Assembly (NCBI GenBank): GCA_013399875.1
Contig: VXAZ01003463.1
Coordinates: 148,968 to 212,967, forward strand
Source of the DNA: Gymnorhina tibicen
Taxonomy: Eukaryota > Chordata > Aves > Passeriformes > Artamidae
Direction: 5' to 3'
Length of the DNA stretch: 64,000 nucleotides
The position numbers were made by a program, and so were the translations under genes. Shown here in pieces: positions 1 to 11,800 of the stretch (positions within the stretch are counted from its first letter, which is position 1; each line of letters opens with the position of its first letter). Below the pieces are notes generated by a model, which saw nothing but the letters and a program-made list of their open reading frames with translations, did no database searches and had not been told where the DNA came from.

Positions 1-2015
1 CCTATTTTGAGATGTCAGTTTTCTTTGTGCACTGGAGAAACTGGGTGTAAAAAATGGCATTTGGATAAAGAAGTGTCCTTGCACCTATTGGACAGGGCCA
101 GGAAGGCTGGAAGGAGCAAGGGATCAAGAGGACAGCTGAGATGGGGATGGGGGGAGAGCAAAGAATGAGTCAAAGAAAGGATGGGAAGCCAAACTGGGAT
201 GAGGTTTTGATGCAGGGAGTTTGTCAAGGTCCCCAAACGGGCAGAGTTGTGCCAGGGGCCAACACTCAGTGGTGAGACTCAAGGAAAATCTGGAAGCAAG
301 AAGACAGCCACAGAGAGGCAAAGAGGGCAGGGCAGGGTGTGCCTGCTGTGATGTGCCTCATGCTGGCTCTGTGGATAAAACAAGGAAGGACTGAGACTGT
401 GGGATCCAGGAATTGCAGGATAGCGAAGAATGGGCAAAAAGCCGCCTTTTTGAGATGATTTACCACAAAAGACCTGCCAGTTTTCATGTCACAGGAAGGT
501 CCTTACACCAAGACGTGAAGAGATCCTGGTGTTGCCTGGACCTTCCCTCCTCCTGCTCTGCTCCTCTCCTCCCCTCCCAACCTCCTTGGCCTCTCTCCCT
601 GCTCCAGCTGCTCCACTGAGTTCTCCTCGTCGTCTCAAACAGATCTTCCCAGAGCAATAAGTGATCTCCTGGTGGGAAGAGGTTTGCCATGGGCAAAGCT
701 GCAGGATCCCACATGGGGCTGTCTCCACTAAAAAGCCTCTGCCCAGCTGAGCTCTCCAGATACAACCCCTCACCCCCAGTGCTGCGATTCCCCACCTCAG
801 CGTCTCCCCAGCACTAAGGGGGGACCCTGGGCTCCGCCACGGCTTTGGGTGGAAACATCAGCTCAGGCAACAAAGCCTTGCTGTCATTTCTGGGCAAGAA
901 GTGGAAAAATGGAGGAAATCCACGGAGGTGAGGCAGGGAAGAGCTGCAGAGAGGGGAGCCTGGTTGGTTGGGCGGTGGGTGCTCGGCTGTGAGACCTCGG
1001 GGCTGTTCGGGGTGTGAAGTCCCAATCCATGAGGACACAAACCTGAGCCATTGTTGGAGATGTGCTTGCTGCAGGAGGGGAGGGAAAAATGGGAATTTCC
1101 CTGAGAGACAGAAAGGTCTGTGGAAATGGATAACTGCAAGGTGGGAAGTTAAACGCTCCTGAGCTCCACCAGGGTCGTGTCTTTGGATCTTTTCACCTCG
1201 TGTGGGGACAGCTGGTGGCCAACCTTCACCCAGGGCAAGGCTGGGAGTCCCTTGGGGTCGGGGGCCACCATCAGCGATGGCTGGAGCACCATCCAGTGAT
1301 TTTTTTAGTTGCGCTTGCTTTGCCTCAAATATAACGGAAAGCAAAACACCGCAGAGGTTTTCTCCCAAAATTTCGGCGTGTGATTTAAAAATGCGCAGAA
1401 TTTTGCTCTGCGTCTCTCTCTGCCTTGGGGTTTTTGTTTTCCGTTATCCTAGAGTTAGGACCTGGAGGGGACAGCCCACTTTCATGCTGAAACAGAAAGT
1501 GTTTTGTGTGTTCCCTAGCTCTTTTTCAGAACGTTTTGAGGCTGTATATGGACTTAGAGAACTGTAAACAATTTTTTGGAAAAACCAAAAATCTCAAGTA
1601 GCTTCTGCAAAGCACAAGATATAATTTTAATCTACTTTACAGGGAAGTTGGAAGGGATTAATTAAGCAGTTAATAATTAACCTGAGCTTTATGTTAGTGC
1701 AAAGTACTGAGTAAATCTATTAATAAGGAAATTATGAGAAGTAATTACCTTCTAGAATGAAAATCTGAAGAAGGGTCATGCAAAACTATACTGGAAGTGC
1801 TGGAGAAAGCTCAAAACCTTTTTTTTTTTTTTTTTTTGGAGTTGAGGAATCTGTACATTGAAGGTGGAATTAGTGACATGGCCTACCTCAATACTCAAGA
1901 TCATCATTCCTACCCACAGGTATCAACCGTTCCTCCTTAGCTTATAAAGTTTTGAAGAACTTTCAACTGTTACTTCCAAAAATACGGTTTTTTCCTCCAA
2001 TATGACTTTCATTTT
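1..2015. other. Sequence downstream of TNFSF15, no gene seen
   Basis: I see no conserved coding sequence, RNA gene or recognisable transposon. There is a poly(T) run at about 1818-1838. A very long TNFSF15 3' UTR could extend into this stretch, but nothing shows it. Confidence 0.5.
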
Positions 2016-2209
2016 TCTGTTTTGGCTTTTCTTTGTTTGTTTTGGGGTTTTTTTGGTTGGGATTTTTTTTTGTTGTTCTTGTTTTTGGGTTTTTTTTTGT
2101 TGTTGTTTTGGGTTTTTTTTCTTTTTGGTTGGTTTGGGGGTTTTATTTGGTTTTTGGTTTTTTTGAGTTACTTTTTGGTTGTTTTTTGTTGGTTTTTTTG
2201 GGGGGGTTA
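2016..2209. repeat. Strand-asymmetric G/T tract (A/C on the TNFSF15 strand)
   Basis: About 195 bases are almost only G and T on the plus strand, with irregular T runs separated by G or GG and no fixed period. On the TNFSF15 strand it reads as A runs with C and CC. It spans the first AATAAA downstream of the stop. Open frames in it, rich in Phe, Gly, Leu and Trp, are compositional. Confidence 0.8.
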
Positions 2210-2414
2210 TTTCACTTCAACCTGCAGCTTCACCTTTCCCTACCTACGAAATCAAGGCTCTAGAGAGCTGCAGGGGAGTGATGGTACAAAAGAAGAAGAA
2301 GAAGAAGAAGGAAAACAGCAGAGATCTCACCCCAACACGCGCCCACAAAGCCAAAGTCCAACAAGGTCCCCCCAGTGACCCTGGAGGGATCCCCCACCAG
2401 CTGCTGCCAGAGCC
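2142..2414 (-). other. TNFSF15: Proximal 3' UTR of TNFSF15, putative minimum extent
   Basis: This is the sequence directly after the stop codon on the gene strand. It contains a CTT/GAA microsatellite (2291-2310) and enters a nearly pure A/C tract. AATAAA on the minus strand at 2142-2147 is the first canonical polyadenylation hexamer after the stop. The real 3' end may be farther away, since mammalian TNFSF15 has a long 3' UTR. Extent is inferred only. Confidence 0.35.
2291..2310. repeat. (AGA)n trinucleotide microsatellite
   Basis: Six to seven uninterrupted GAA/AGA units, 105 bases downstream of the TNFSF15 stop codon on the gene strand. Confidence 0.85.
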
Positions 2415-2842
2415 CTACAGCAAAAACGCCCCAAAGAAGGTTCTGTGCTCCTTGGTGTAATCCACCAGCTTGATGTCACTCACGTTGACCATCAGCTTGT
2501 CTCCCACCTCCAAGGAGACAACAGCGCCCAGGTAAATGGGCTGGAACCAACCATTGCCGTTCTCACTGAGGGTCTTGGTGCCCATCAGCAGCTGGGTGGG
2601 CTCGGGGTAGCTGTCGGTGACCTTGGTGATGATCTCAGTGACAGAGCTGGCCTTGGTGCCACTCTCAATGGGCCCTCGGAACGTGACCTGAGCGTACACG
2701 TAGTAGTCCCCAGACACGGGAATCACCAGAGCGTTGCTGGAGTAACTCAGGTTGTTCTTGGTGAAGGCCAGGCCTCGCTTGTCTTCCCACTGCAGGATGG
2801 GCAGGTGGTTCCCCACAGTGCCGGGCAGGTCCTGCTTCTTCA
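2415..2842 (-). CDS. TNFSF15: TNFSF15 exon 4: main TNF homology domain and stop
   Basis: The exon encodes residues 100-241 and the stop TAG (2415-2417). The acceptor is tcccgcAG preceded by a pyrimidine-rich tract. Conserved TL1A blocks include [66 protein letters not shown] and [15 protein letters not shown]. The loop between VTFRG and ITKV has 14 residues, about nine fewer than in human, and lacks the loop cysteine. The partner cysteine after MGTK is also absent. The frame is open into intron 3 to an ATG at 2912, giving a potential 165-residue short form. Confidence 0.97.
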
Positions 2843-5800
2843 CTGCGGGAGGAAGAGAGAGGGAGAGGAAGGGGGGTGAGTTTGCCACGGCCAGGGGTGT
2901 TGGATGTAACACGAGAGCTCTGCTCCAAAGGGGGGAGGAATTTAAACAGGGTGAGCAAAATGCTGGGGCAGAAATGTTCTTATTTCAGAGCTTGGAAACT
3001 CAGCAGGATGGGCTGCAGGACAACTGCCCAGGGGTATTTTCCAGGGTGCCCACAGGGTGCCCGGTTCTGGGCTGTCAGGACTGAAAGCCAAGGATGCTTT
3101 TGGAAGACCCTGACAGTGTGAACTGGGCCTGGGGGTCCTGGCTGTGGGTCAGATCCCAAAGGATGAGCTGTCCTTCCTCAAGGCTCCCTCTCCTGGCACT
3201 GGGAAGCAATGGAGATGGCTTTGCCTTCCCATCTCAGCCCTTTCCAGAGTGAAAACTTAGTCCTTAAGTGACACCAGCACTGGGACAGTTGTACCATGCT
3301 TGCACCTGCAGGTTGGGGACAGGAAGAGGAAATTCTAAACCATCCTGTTTTTCAGCAGGGGTGGATTGCAGTTGTATTTCTTAGAAAGACACTTCTGTGC
3401 TTGCAAAACGTCCACACTGGTCACCACGATCACCAAGCACTGAGACATCTGAACTTCTCTTCCTGCCAGACTGCTTCTGAAGGGGGCTGGGGTTTCTCAG
3501 CCCTTGTCTCGAGCTTCTCCTCCTGAGTGCTCTCAAGGACATCTTTTGTGGAGTTGCTCTTGGTTTACCAGGGTCACTGGAATTCAGCAAAAACCCCAAA
3601 GACCCCGCTGTGCTTCAAGAGGTCCAATTCCAGAGAAACACATTTTAAACCATCTTTATCTCTCTCTTTCCCTTTTTTCTTTCTTTAATGCTTTTTCTGG
3701 AACAAAATACTCAAGTTTGGAGTCAGCCTCAACATTCCTCCAGACTTTTTTTTCCCAATCTTATGGTGAGCTGATGACAAGCAGAGCTCCAATCCTCACC
3801 CCTGCATCAGTCTGATCCAAGCTGAGGATGCTCCCCAGGCTGCAGGGAAAAAATTAGGGAATTTCTGCCCTATTCCTTTCACCTCCTCCACCACTTTAAT
3901 TTCTCACACACAACAGACAGGAGCATAAACCTCAGCCCTTGCAGGTTTTTCTGCAGGGGAGCAAGAGCTGTCTCCGCTCTTGGCTGACTGCCACTTAAAA
4001 TTGTTGTGGTAGAACAGCAGCAGAGGGAAGAAGAGGATAAAACCCATGCAGATTCTGTCAGGTGTTAAAATGAGCCTGGAAAATGAATGATGAATGCTGA
4101 GAAAAGACTGAGGGGACAGAGTTCTAGGAACTGAGACCTTTTCAATGAGCTTGTGTTAATGTTTAAAGCTGATTTCGATTCAGCATTTGGGGAAGGGGGG
4201 TGTGTGCACGGGAAGGGTGGCAAATGGAATGTAGGTGAGGGAAGGCTTTGAAATTCCCTTGGCAATAACCTTTAGGTTTATCCTGGGTGAAATGAGACTC
4301 AGAAAAAGGAATGTGCTTATCTCCCAGTGGCATCTGTTTCCCTCTTTTCCAGCAATAAATAACCCACGAGGAGGCAGGAAGGTGTTAGGAGGGCAATTCC
4401 TTTTATATTCTCTGAGCAGCACAACAAAATAATGGCCTTTTTTTGTTAGTGCTGCTCAAGCACCAAATCCTTCCCATCTTTTCCCAGGAGGCAAAGTGGA
4501 TGAGGAGAGCATTTCTGGGAAGGGGAAGCCAGATGGGGATTGTGGCAGCAAGGAAGGCTGAATTATAGAAACATGATAAGGTTAGAGACAATGGAGCTTG
4601 ATACAGAGAGGGGAATGAAAGAAAGTGAAAGTGCTCCTGGGCTGCCTTCATCCTCATCCCCCTCTCGGGTTAGGGACTGGTCTGAATCCCGGGAAAAGCT
4701 CAGGTAGCCTTGGATCACTCTAAGATTTGCAGGAGCTCGGAGCAACGTATCTCAGAGAGCAGAGGAAATCTTGTTTGAGATGGGAAGGATGAGGAAAGAT
4801 CAGAATATTTCCAGAAAATGTCCTGGGCTCTTTTCCATCTCTGGAATTTTGGGGGAAACTTGAAGAGAAGCTGCCTGTGAAATGTTCTTTTCTTGCAGAA
4901 TGACGCATTTAAAATGTCAGTGACAATTCCTCAATGAATTTTTATATTAGTTATAAAATATATTGTATTAGTTATAAAATATGATAAGATCTCAAATGAA
5001 CTACATGACTTCCTGACTTCTAGAATTAGTCAAGTTTCACAGCTTTAACCTCCCTTTTAGGAAGAATCTCCCTCTATTGATGCTCTCTATTTTCAAGTTA
5101 ATTAATTTTCCCCATGCTTCCAATAACAGTGAGGAGAATAAAATGAATATTCAAGTGCCTTTCAATACAGCACAGCTCCTTTTCTAGCAGCAGCTGTACT
5201 TTGTACTTGTCATTTAGTTATTTATTTATTTAGTTCCTAAATTCCGGAGCTCTGCTTCCTGCAAATACACCTATGATGCTGATTCTTGAAGTAATTAAAA
5301 TCTGCTTTTAATAAGGGATTCATTGCTCCAGTTCCTTCTATTTTCTCACACTTTATAAATTCCTGGCATCCCTTAATTCTCCTGTCCCCAAATCCCCTTT
5401 GGTTCAGCCCCTTGCTGGAGAATCCCTGTTGCTTGTCAGGTTTGGGGTGCATTTTGTGCTGGATTTGTGGGGTTTCTGCAATCCTTAGCACCAATGGGAG
5501 AGCCTAATCCTGAACTCTGAGTCTCAGCAAGAGACTGGACCCTGTAGGGTGCAAGGTCCCGTGTCTGCAGGGTCTCTGGTGCTCAGGTTCGCGCCCTGAG
5601 GATTTAATAAAGGTGGTTTGGAAGCAGAAATGATGCTCTGCCCAGATTTAGAGGTGGGTTTGGGACCACTGCAGCACGAGGAGCACGAGCCACATCCTTC
5701 AGCACGGGTCATCCACTGTGCCACAGGCTGGTGACAAGAAGGAACAGGCACTGCTCTGCATCCTGACCCCAAATCCAACCAAATAAGTGGAGGGGGGATG

Positions 5801-8800
5801 ATGGCAGGGCGAGGAGAAGCCCCAAATAAACATTAATGCACAGGAGAAAATGGGGATGGAGGGAAGTCTGAGCTGGGTACTGGCACACCTCAGTAGGTGA
5901 AGCCATCAGGGAGGGGACAGCTCGATGCCAGTTTGGATCAATAAAAATTCTCAGAGTGAGTTAAAAAGGAGGATTCACCACAAAGGAACAGACACCAAAT
6001 CATGGAGTTTTTCTGCTGCTGCCAATTAAGCAGTGCATTCCCAAAGAACTCTGGCTGATTCCCATTCCTCTCACTCCTCTGCTCTCACCTTTACAATATA
6101 TATGCCTAAAACTAGAAAAAGACAGAGTAAAGATGTGGAAGAGATTTCCTGCCATTTAGGACTTGTAGCCTGCCGCCTTCACTTTGAAAAAGGCCACCTG
6201 AGGTGGGGGAATGGAACAAAGATCAGGAGAATAATTAATCCTTCTACACTTCCTATGCACAAGTTGTGGTTTCTGAGAAGACAAAGCCAGGGTGGAACCC
6301 AAGAAATTATTTTGCACGGAGCTGAAAATAACAGGAAGTATTTTCTGCCTGCAAAGTGCTGTTAAGCTTGGAAACTCATTGCCATAGGGAGAAGCAGCAG
6401 GAACGTGATCAGGCTAAAAAAAAGGGTCAAACGTAATCCATAGATACTGGGTTCCTCGATGACTACACAGCACAGTACACAGGAAGGAGAGAGAGAAAAT
6501 TCCCTTAACTTTCCCCTTCTCTTGCTCCTTTCCATGGCCAGCAGTGACTGGCCCCCAGTGGAATGCCAGAGAGGATGGGCACAGTCACCTGGGAATGATG
6601 GCAAAGGAATTTTTGTAAATATGGGGGCTGAGGAAATTTGGAGAAAACTGCTGGGTGTTTCCCTGTGGCCTTTTGTGCAACCCAGGGAAGTTCCCACCAG
6701 CAGAGCAGGGCTTTGGCTGCTCCTCTGAGTCACTGGAGCCTCTGGATCTCCCTGCCACGGGGCACTTGGGAAAACAAAATCTTACAGGAGCGGACATGGT
6801 CCTCTTGCTCTTTAAAACGTGCACTGAAGCAAAGATGAGATTTTGGACAAGGACAGGTCAGTTTTTGGAGCTCCAGAAACCCCTGTGCCAAAGGGGGAGG
6901 CACCAAGGGCGTGCATCAGGAAAGGAAACTCTGCTGGGAAACACATCCGCCCTGAACTGCTGACGGATTGAACCCTGAAGGCGGATTCTGACCGAACTCC
7001 GCAGGAGGATTTTGGGAGAAGCATCCCAGCACTTCCTGCGTTTTTCAAGTTACAAAGGGCACTCCGGGGCAGCACTCGGGGTGCTGGGGAAGCCTCTGCA
7101 GGGAGCTGTACTTTGGAGAGGGATAAATGGCATCAGGCCAGCTGGAAAACCCTTTGGAACTCACTCCATCCACACTGGAGCCAGACAGGAACTTTTCTCT
7201 GGGAATACCTAAATTTTCCACGTGGGTGGAGCTGGCGAGGATGGGGGATGTCTCAGGGCAGTGTCCTTGGTGTGGTGACAGCTTCAAGGCTGAGGTGGTG
7301 AGATGGGGACCTTGGAGATGCTGGCAGCCCCTTGGAAAGGCCTGGAAGCCTCTTGGAAAAGCATGATAACTCTTTGGAAAGGCCCAGAAGCCTCTTGGAA
7401 AAGCATGATAACTCTTTGGAAAGGCCTGGAAGCTCTCTGGAAAGGCATGGAAGCTCTTTGGAAAGGCCTGGCAGCCCACCCTGTGACAGGACTTTGTGAC
7501 AGCACCTTCCTGCCACAACACAAAGGCCTGGAGGGCTCAGCTTGGCACTACCCTTCCCCTGCTTGCTCTGAAACGTGTCAGAGATTATCCCTCTGAAAAC
7601 AGGGTGGGATTGGATGGGAATATGGCCTGAGTCAGGCCTTGCAGAAAAAAAAAACTGGCCTGATTTGACCTGATTTGGCTCCAAAACTCGTAATTCTTGC
7701 CAATTCACTTCTCCACGAGGGCTCACTTGAGCTCCATCCCCTGCCTTTTCTGGAGGATTCAGCAGATCACTGGGACATCAGGCACCTATTTCAGTTCAGT
7801 TACGAAAGCTGGTCATTCAGTAAAGGAAACAGCTTGGAAAAGTGGTGACACTCCTGTCCTGCCTCCTTTGTGGGCCCTTTCCTACAGACACAATGCCCTC
7901 AATCTGGCGTGGTCAACAAGGCAAAGCTGATTTTTACGTTCCCCATGTTTCCTGCAATGCCTGCTCCTGTCAGATCCACGTGGACCAAGGTTACTGAACC
8001 ACAACATCCGCTGTAAAAACGCTTCAGTTTGGAACAAGAATTACCTGTCAGGTGAGCTCGTGGCTTCTCTGCGCTGGAAAGTGTGTCCGTAACTGAGGGG
8101 AAAGGGAAAAAAACGGTGTGAGGATGTTTGCTGCTGTTCAATGGTGAAATCACAGAATATCCTGAGCTGGAGGGACCATCCAGTCCCAACCCCTGTCCCT
8201 GCCCAGACACCCCAACAACCCCCCCCGGGCATCCCTGGCAGCGGTGCCCAAACGCTCCTGGAGCTCTGGCAGCCTCGGGGCCGTGCCCATTCCCTGGGGA
8301 GCCTGGGCAGTGCCCAGCACCCTCTGGGGGAAGAATCTATTCCTAAGTCAGCAAAATGTGAGTGGTGATTGACGCCTGTGAGGAAATGCGTGCAGGCCCT
8401 CTCCGTTTCTGCAGAGGTCTGAGTCGGGAATTATTTGCTGTGATCCCTCGCTGGCACCCCTGAGGCAATAAAATGCAAAGGAGGGAGTTTGTCAGACCTC
8501 TGCAGCATCACCAGGGCACATTGTGGCCGTGTCCTAAACTGTTGGAGGGCGAACAGAGGGGAAGCGTGGGGAGCACGGGCTCCCAAATCCCCGCTTTGCT
8601 TGTCCAGGGAGCCCCAGTGACCCCGCAGAGCTTTCCCAGCCCCGGGGTTAGAAACGCTCCCATTTCACTCTGTTACCTCCCTGCATCCTCTCACCCGGGT
8701 TGGCCTCCGTCTGCCCTGGTTGGTCTCGGCAGGGCTGGGGTGCTGAGGGCAGAGGGCAGGCGGGAGGGGTGAGCACCCACAGGGGCCGGGGCGGGGGACA

Positions 8801-11800
8801 GGGTGGCAAACTCACCAGCAGCTACTGCTCGTTGCTTCAGAAAGTGAGAGCCCCTCTCCTCTGTGACCTGCGGGGGAGAGTTACAGGCAGTCAGCTCAGG
8901 GTGCCCAGGAGCCCAGGAGGGGCTCGTCCTCAGTAGCCCAGGACACGGAGCACGCTGCAGGGATATCAGCGAGCCCAGACGGAGCTTTTTGGAAAAAAGG
9001 TGAGCCCTGACAAGTCTTTGCTTCACTGTGAAGGGAATGAGAGGCAGGTGTCTTTACAAACAAAAGATAAAGCCAGATACTGAGAGGTGAAAGAAGCAAT
9101 GGGAGGAACCATAAATTCCATAGGAATTCCACTAATTAACACAGGCTGTTACCCACCCAAGGCCGTGGATTCTCTAAACCCCTGGATTTACAGAAAAGAA
9201 CAGAGACACAAGGAAAAAGAAAAGGGGGAGGTTGGTCTGTATTAGGCAGTTTGGGAAGTCTGTACCTCTCAATACCTCAGCCAGTGGGGAAAGAGAGAGG
9301 GAAATGCGGCCGGGAAATTCGGATAAAAAGGAGGCTGCGTCCTCCAACAACTTGAGAGACCCCAGGGGAAAGCGCCATGGCCTTCCCTTTATCCGAATAA
9401 AGAAACAGGACTCCTCTGTCTCCTTTTGGGACATAAACCTCCGGCTGTGGATTAATTTTCCTGACAACTGCAAGACATTTCTGCTGTTGGTTTGGAACTG
9501 CCTTCATCCCTGAAGGGATTCCAGGACCCTGGGGGAGGTTGTGTTAAAACTCCGAGGCTGGACAAGCCCTCGGCATAACCGGGAGAGCAGGAGCAGAGCG
9601 GCCGGTGGCAATCAGCCTTCCCCGGGATGGTGGCTCTGTCCAGCGCTGCTGGAGCCCCTCTGCTGCTCGGAGCCTCTCCTGCCCCGCAATCCACGCAGAG
9701 CAAGCAGAGCAAAGGGAGAGATTCTCCTCAGGGCAGGGCAGGTCTGAGCCTTCACAGGAGCAAAGGTTCACCCACAGCGCCAGCAAGGAGACTGAGGTGG
9801 ATCAGCTCCACCTGCTTTTTGTCCTGCACCTGTCTCGTTCCAGACTGGGCCTGTTCCTTGGGTCTGTCTGGAATTTTGGGTGACTTCCTGGGGAGACAGG
9901 AGCCGAGCGGGTCTGAGAGAGCAGCTGGCAGTGGCTGAGCTCTGCTGCTCCGAGGGAAGGCTCATCCTTCCTCTCCTCTGGAATTCCACTCCGGAGCTGA
10001 ACTCTGCCATTCCCCTCAGGCAGGACACACGGCCCTGGGCCCTGCCAGGTGCTGCTGCCCTGAGGCCAAGCGGTTCAGAGGGACTGTGGCTGTCACACAC
10101 CCGCCCTGTGCCAGTTCAGAGGGACTGTGCCAGTTCAGAGGGACTGTGGCTGTCACACTCCTGCCATGTGCCAGTTCAGAGGGACTGTGGCTGTCACACA
10201 CCCGCCCTGTGCCAGTTCAGAGGGACTGTGCCAGTTCAGTTCAGAGGGACTGTGGCTGTCACACTCCTGCCCTGCTGGGGCTGTGCCTCCTGAGTCACCC
10301 GGGCACAGCCGGGGCTCCTCACCAAGTGCTCCCGAGGCAGCTCCAGAGGGAGGGAGGATGCTGCAGGATTCTGCTGGATGCTGCCTCTGGATCTGGCCTC
10401 GCCGGGCTGTGAGGAGCAGCCCTGGTGCTGGCTGCAGGCAGCAGCAGAGCCCGGGCTGTGCTGACCCTCAGGGCTGACCCTCAGGGCTGACCCTCAGGGC
10501 TGTCAGGAACCCCCATCCCAGAAGGTCTGTCAGGAGCACGCGGGGCTGGCACGGTGGGAGTCACGGGCAGCCACCAGAACCACACCAAATAAACTGAATA
10601 AACCTCCCCTGGTCAGCTCGTAGTGAAGGGTTTGAGGCACTTTGCCCAAGAAAAGGCTGAAACAATATTAACAGGTAGATGCTGAAGCTGTCTCCTGCCG
10701 GCTGCGTCTCACACAGGAGAAGGAGGAAACAGATCATTTATATCGGCTGGGGAAGGAGAATATTTGTGGAAGGAGAGTCAGCCTGCCTGGGGCTGGGGAC
10801 TGCTGGCTGCTCCAGTAAACTCAAAGATAGTTTAATGTTTTACTGGAAGTAAACATCCGTGGGCTCCTGCAGAAATCACTCATTTCTAAAATAGCTGCTC
10901 CAGTGTGTTGGGAAAAAAGTGGAGAAGGAAAACAGTAGGGAAAATTCCCCTTTTTTCTTTTTTAACTTAACACAAATGTGTGGCCCAGCCCCAGCAGCCT
11001 CCCGACAGAGACTGGTGTGAAATTCCAGAGTGGGGCAGAGGGAAAATTGGTGCCGTGCTGTCCAGGAGATTTCTGAGCCTTTCATTACATGTAGGGACTT
11101 CCAAAGTCCTGCTTTCTGTGGTGACTAACCGTGAGTGCCCTGCTGATGCTGATGCGACTCAGTCACAGCCAGGTGAATTTCCCCTGCCCTGGAGGGAAGC
11201 ACAAGGTGAGAATTAAGGATTTCCCTCACACTGCCCTTGCTTTCAGCCAGGTGTACTCACCTAGGAGTATATTTTACACACTACTTGTGTGACATTTCCT
11301 ACGCATTTCCCAAGTGACCAGTTCTCATATTTCCCAGGTGATTCCATTCTCTAATGATTCTACATCCAGCTGAAAAATCGACCCCAAACCTACATTTAAG
11401 GATGCAACTTCTGTGGAACTGTTTACATACTTGAAGCCTAACTTCTGCTGAAGTTCCTTATATAAACTTGGATGTTGCAATCCAAACAGAGGTGGCAGGA
11501 AAATGGGAAGGAGAGCAAGAAGAATTCTGCTTCTTTATAAAAGATAACAAAAAGGTTTTGTTTAAACCTAAATTTGCTTGTTTCCTCAGAAATCCGGGTG
11601 CAAACAAGATGCTGAAGGACAAAGTGATGGAGCAGAGGTGCTGAAGGACAGAGTGATGTGGCAGATAGAGCAAGGTGTGAAATTATTCTGTTGCTTGGCA
11701 AAGGTGTTGCTGTTCTTTTTTTTCCCCCTAATTGCGCTATTTGATAAGGGTATAAATCCAAATCTCCTCCAGGAAATGTTTCAGCAGCAGACAATGCTGC

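Noticed and set aside
2022..2378. Hydrophobic Phe/Gly/Trp-rich small protein
   Set aside because: Direct translation of a G/T low-complexity tract.
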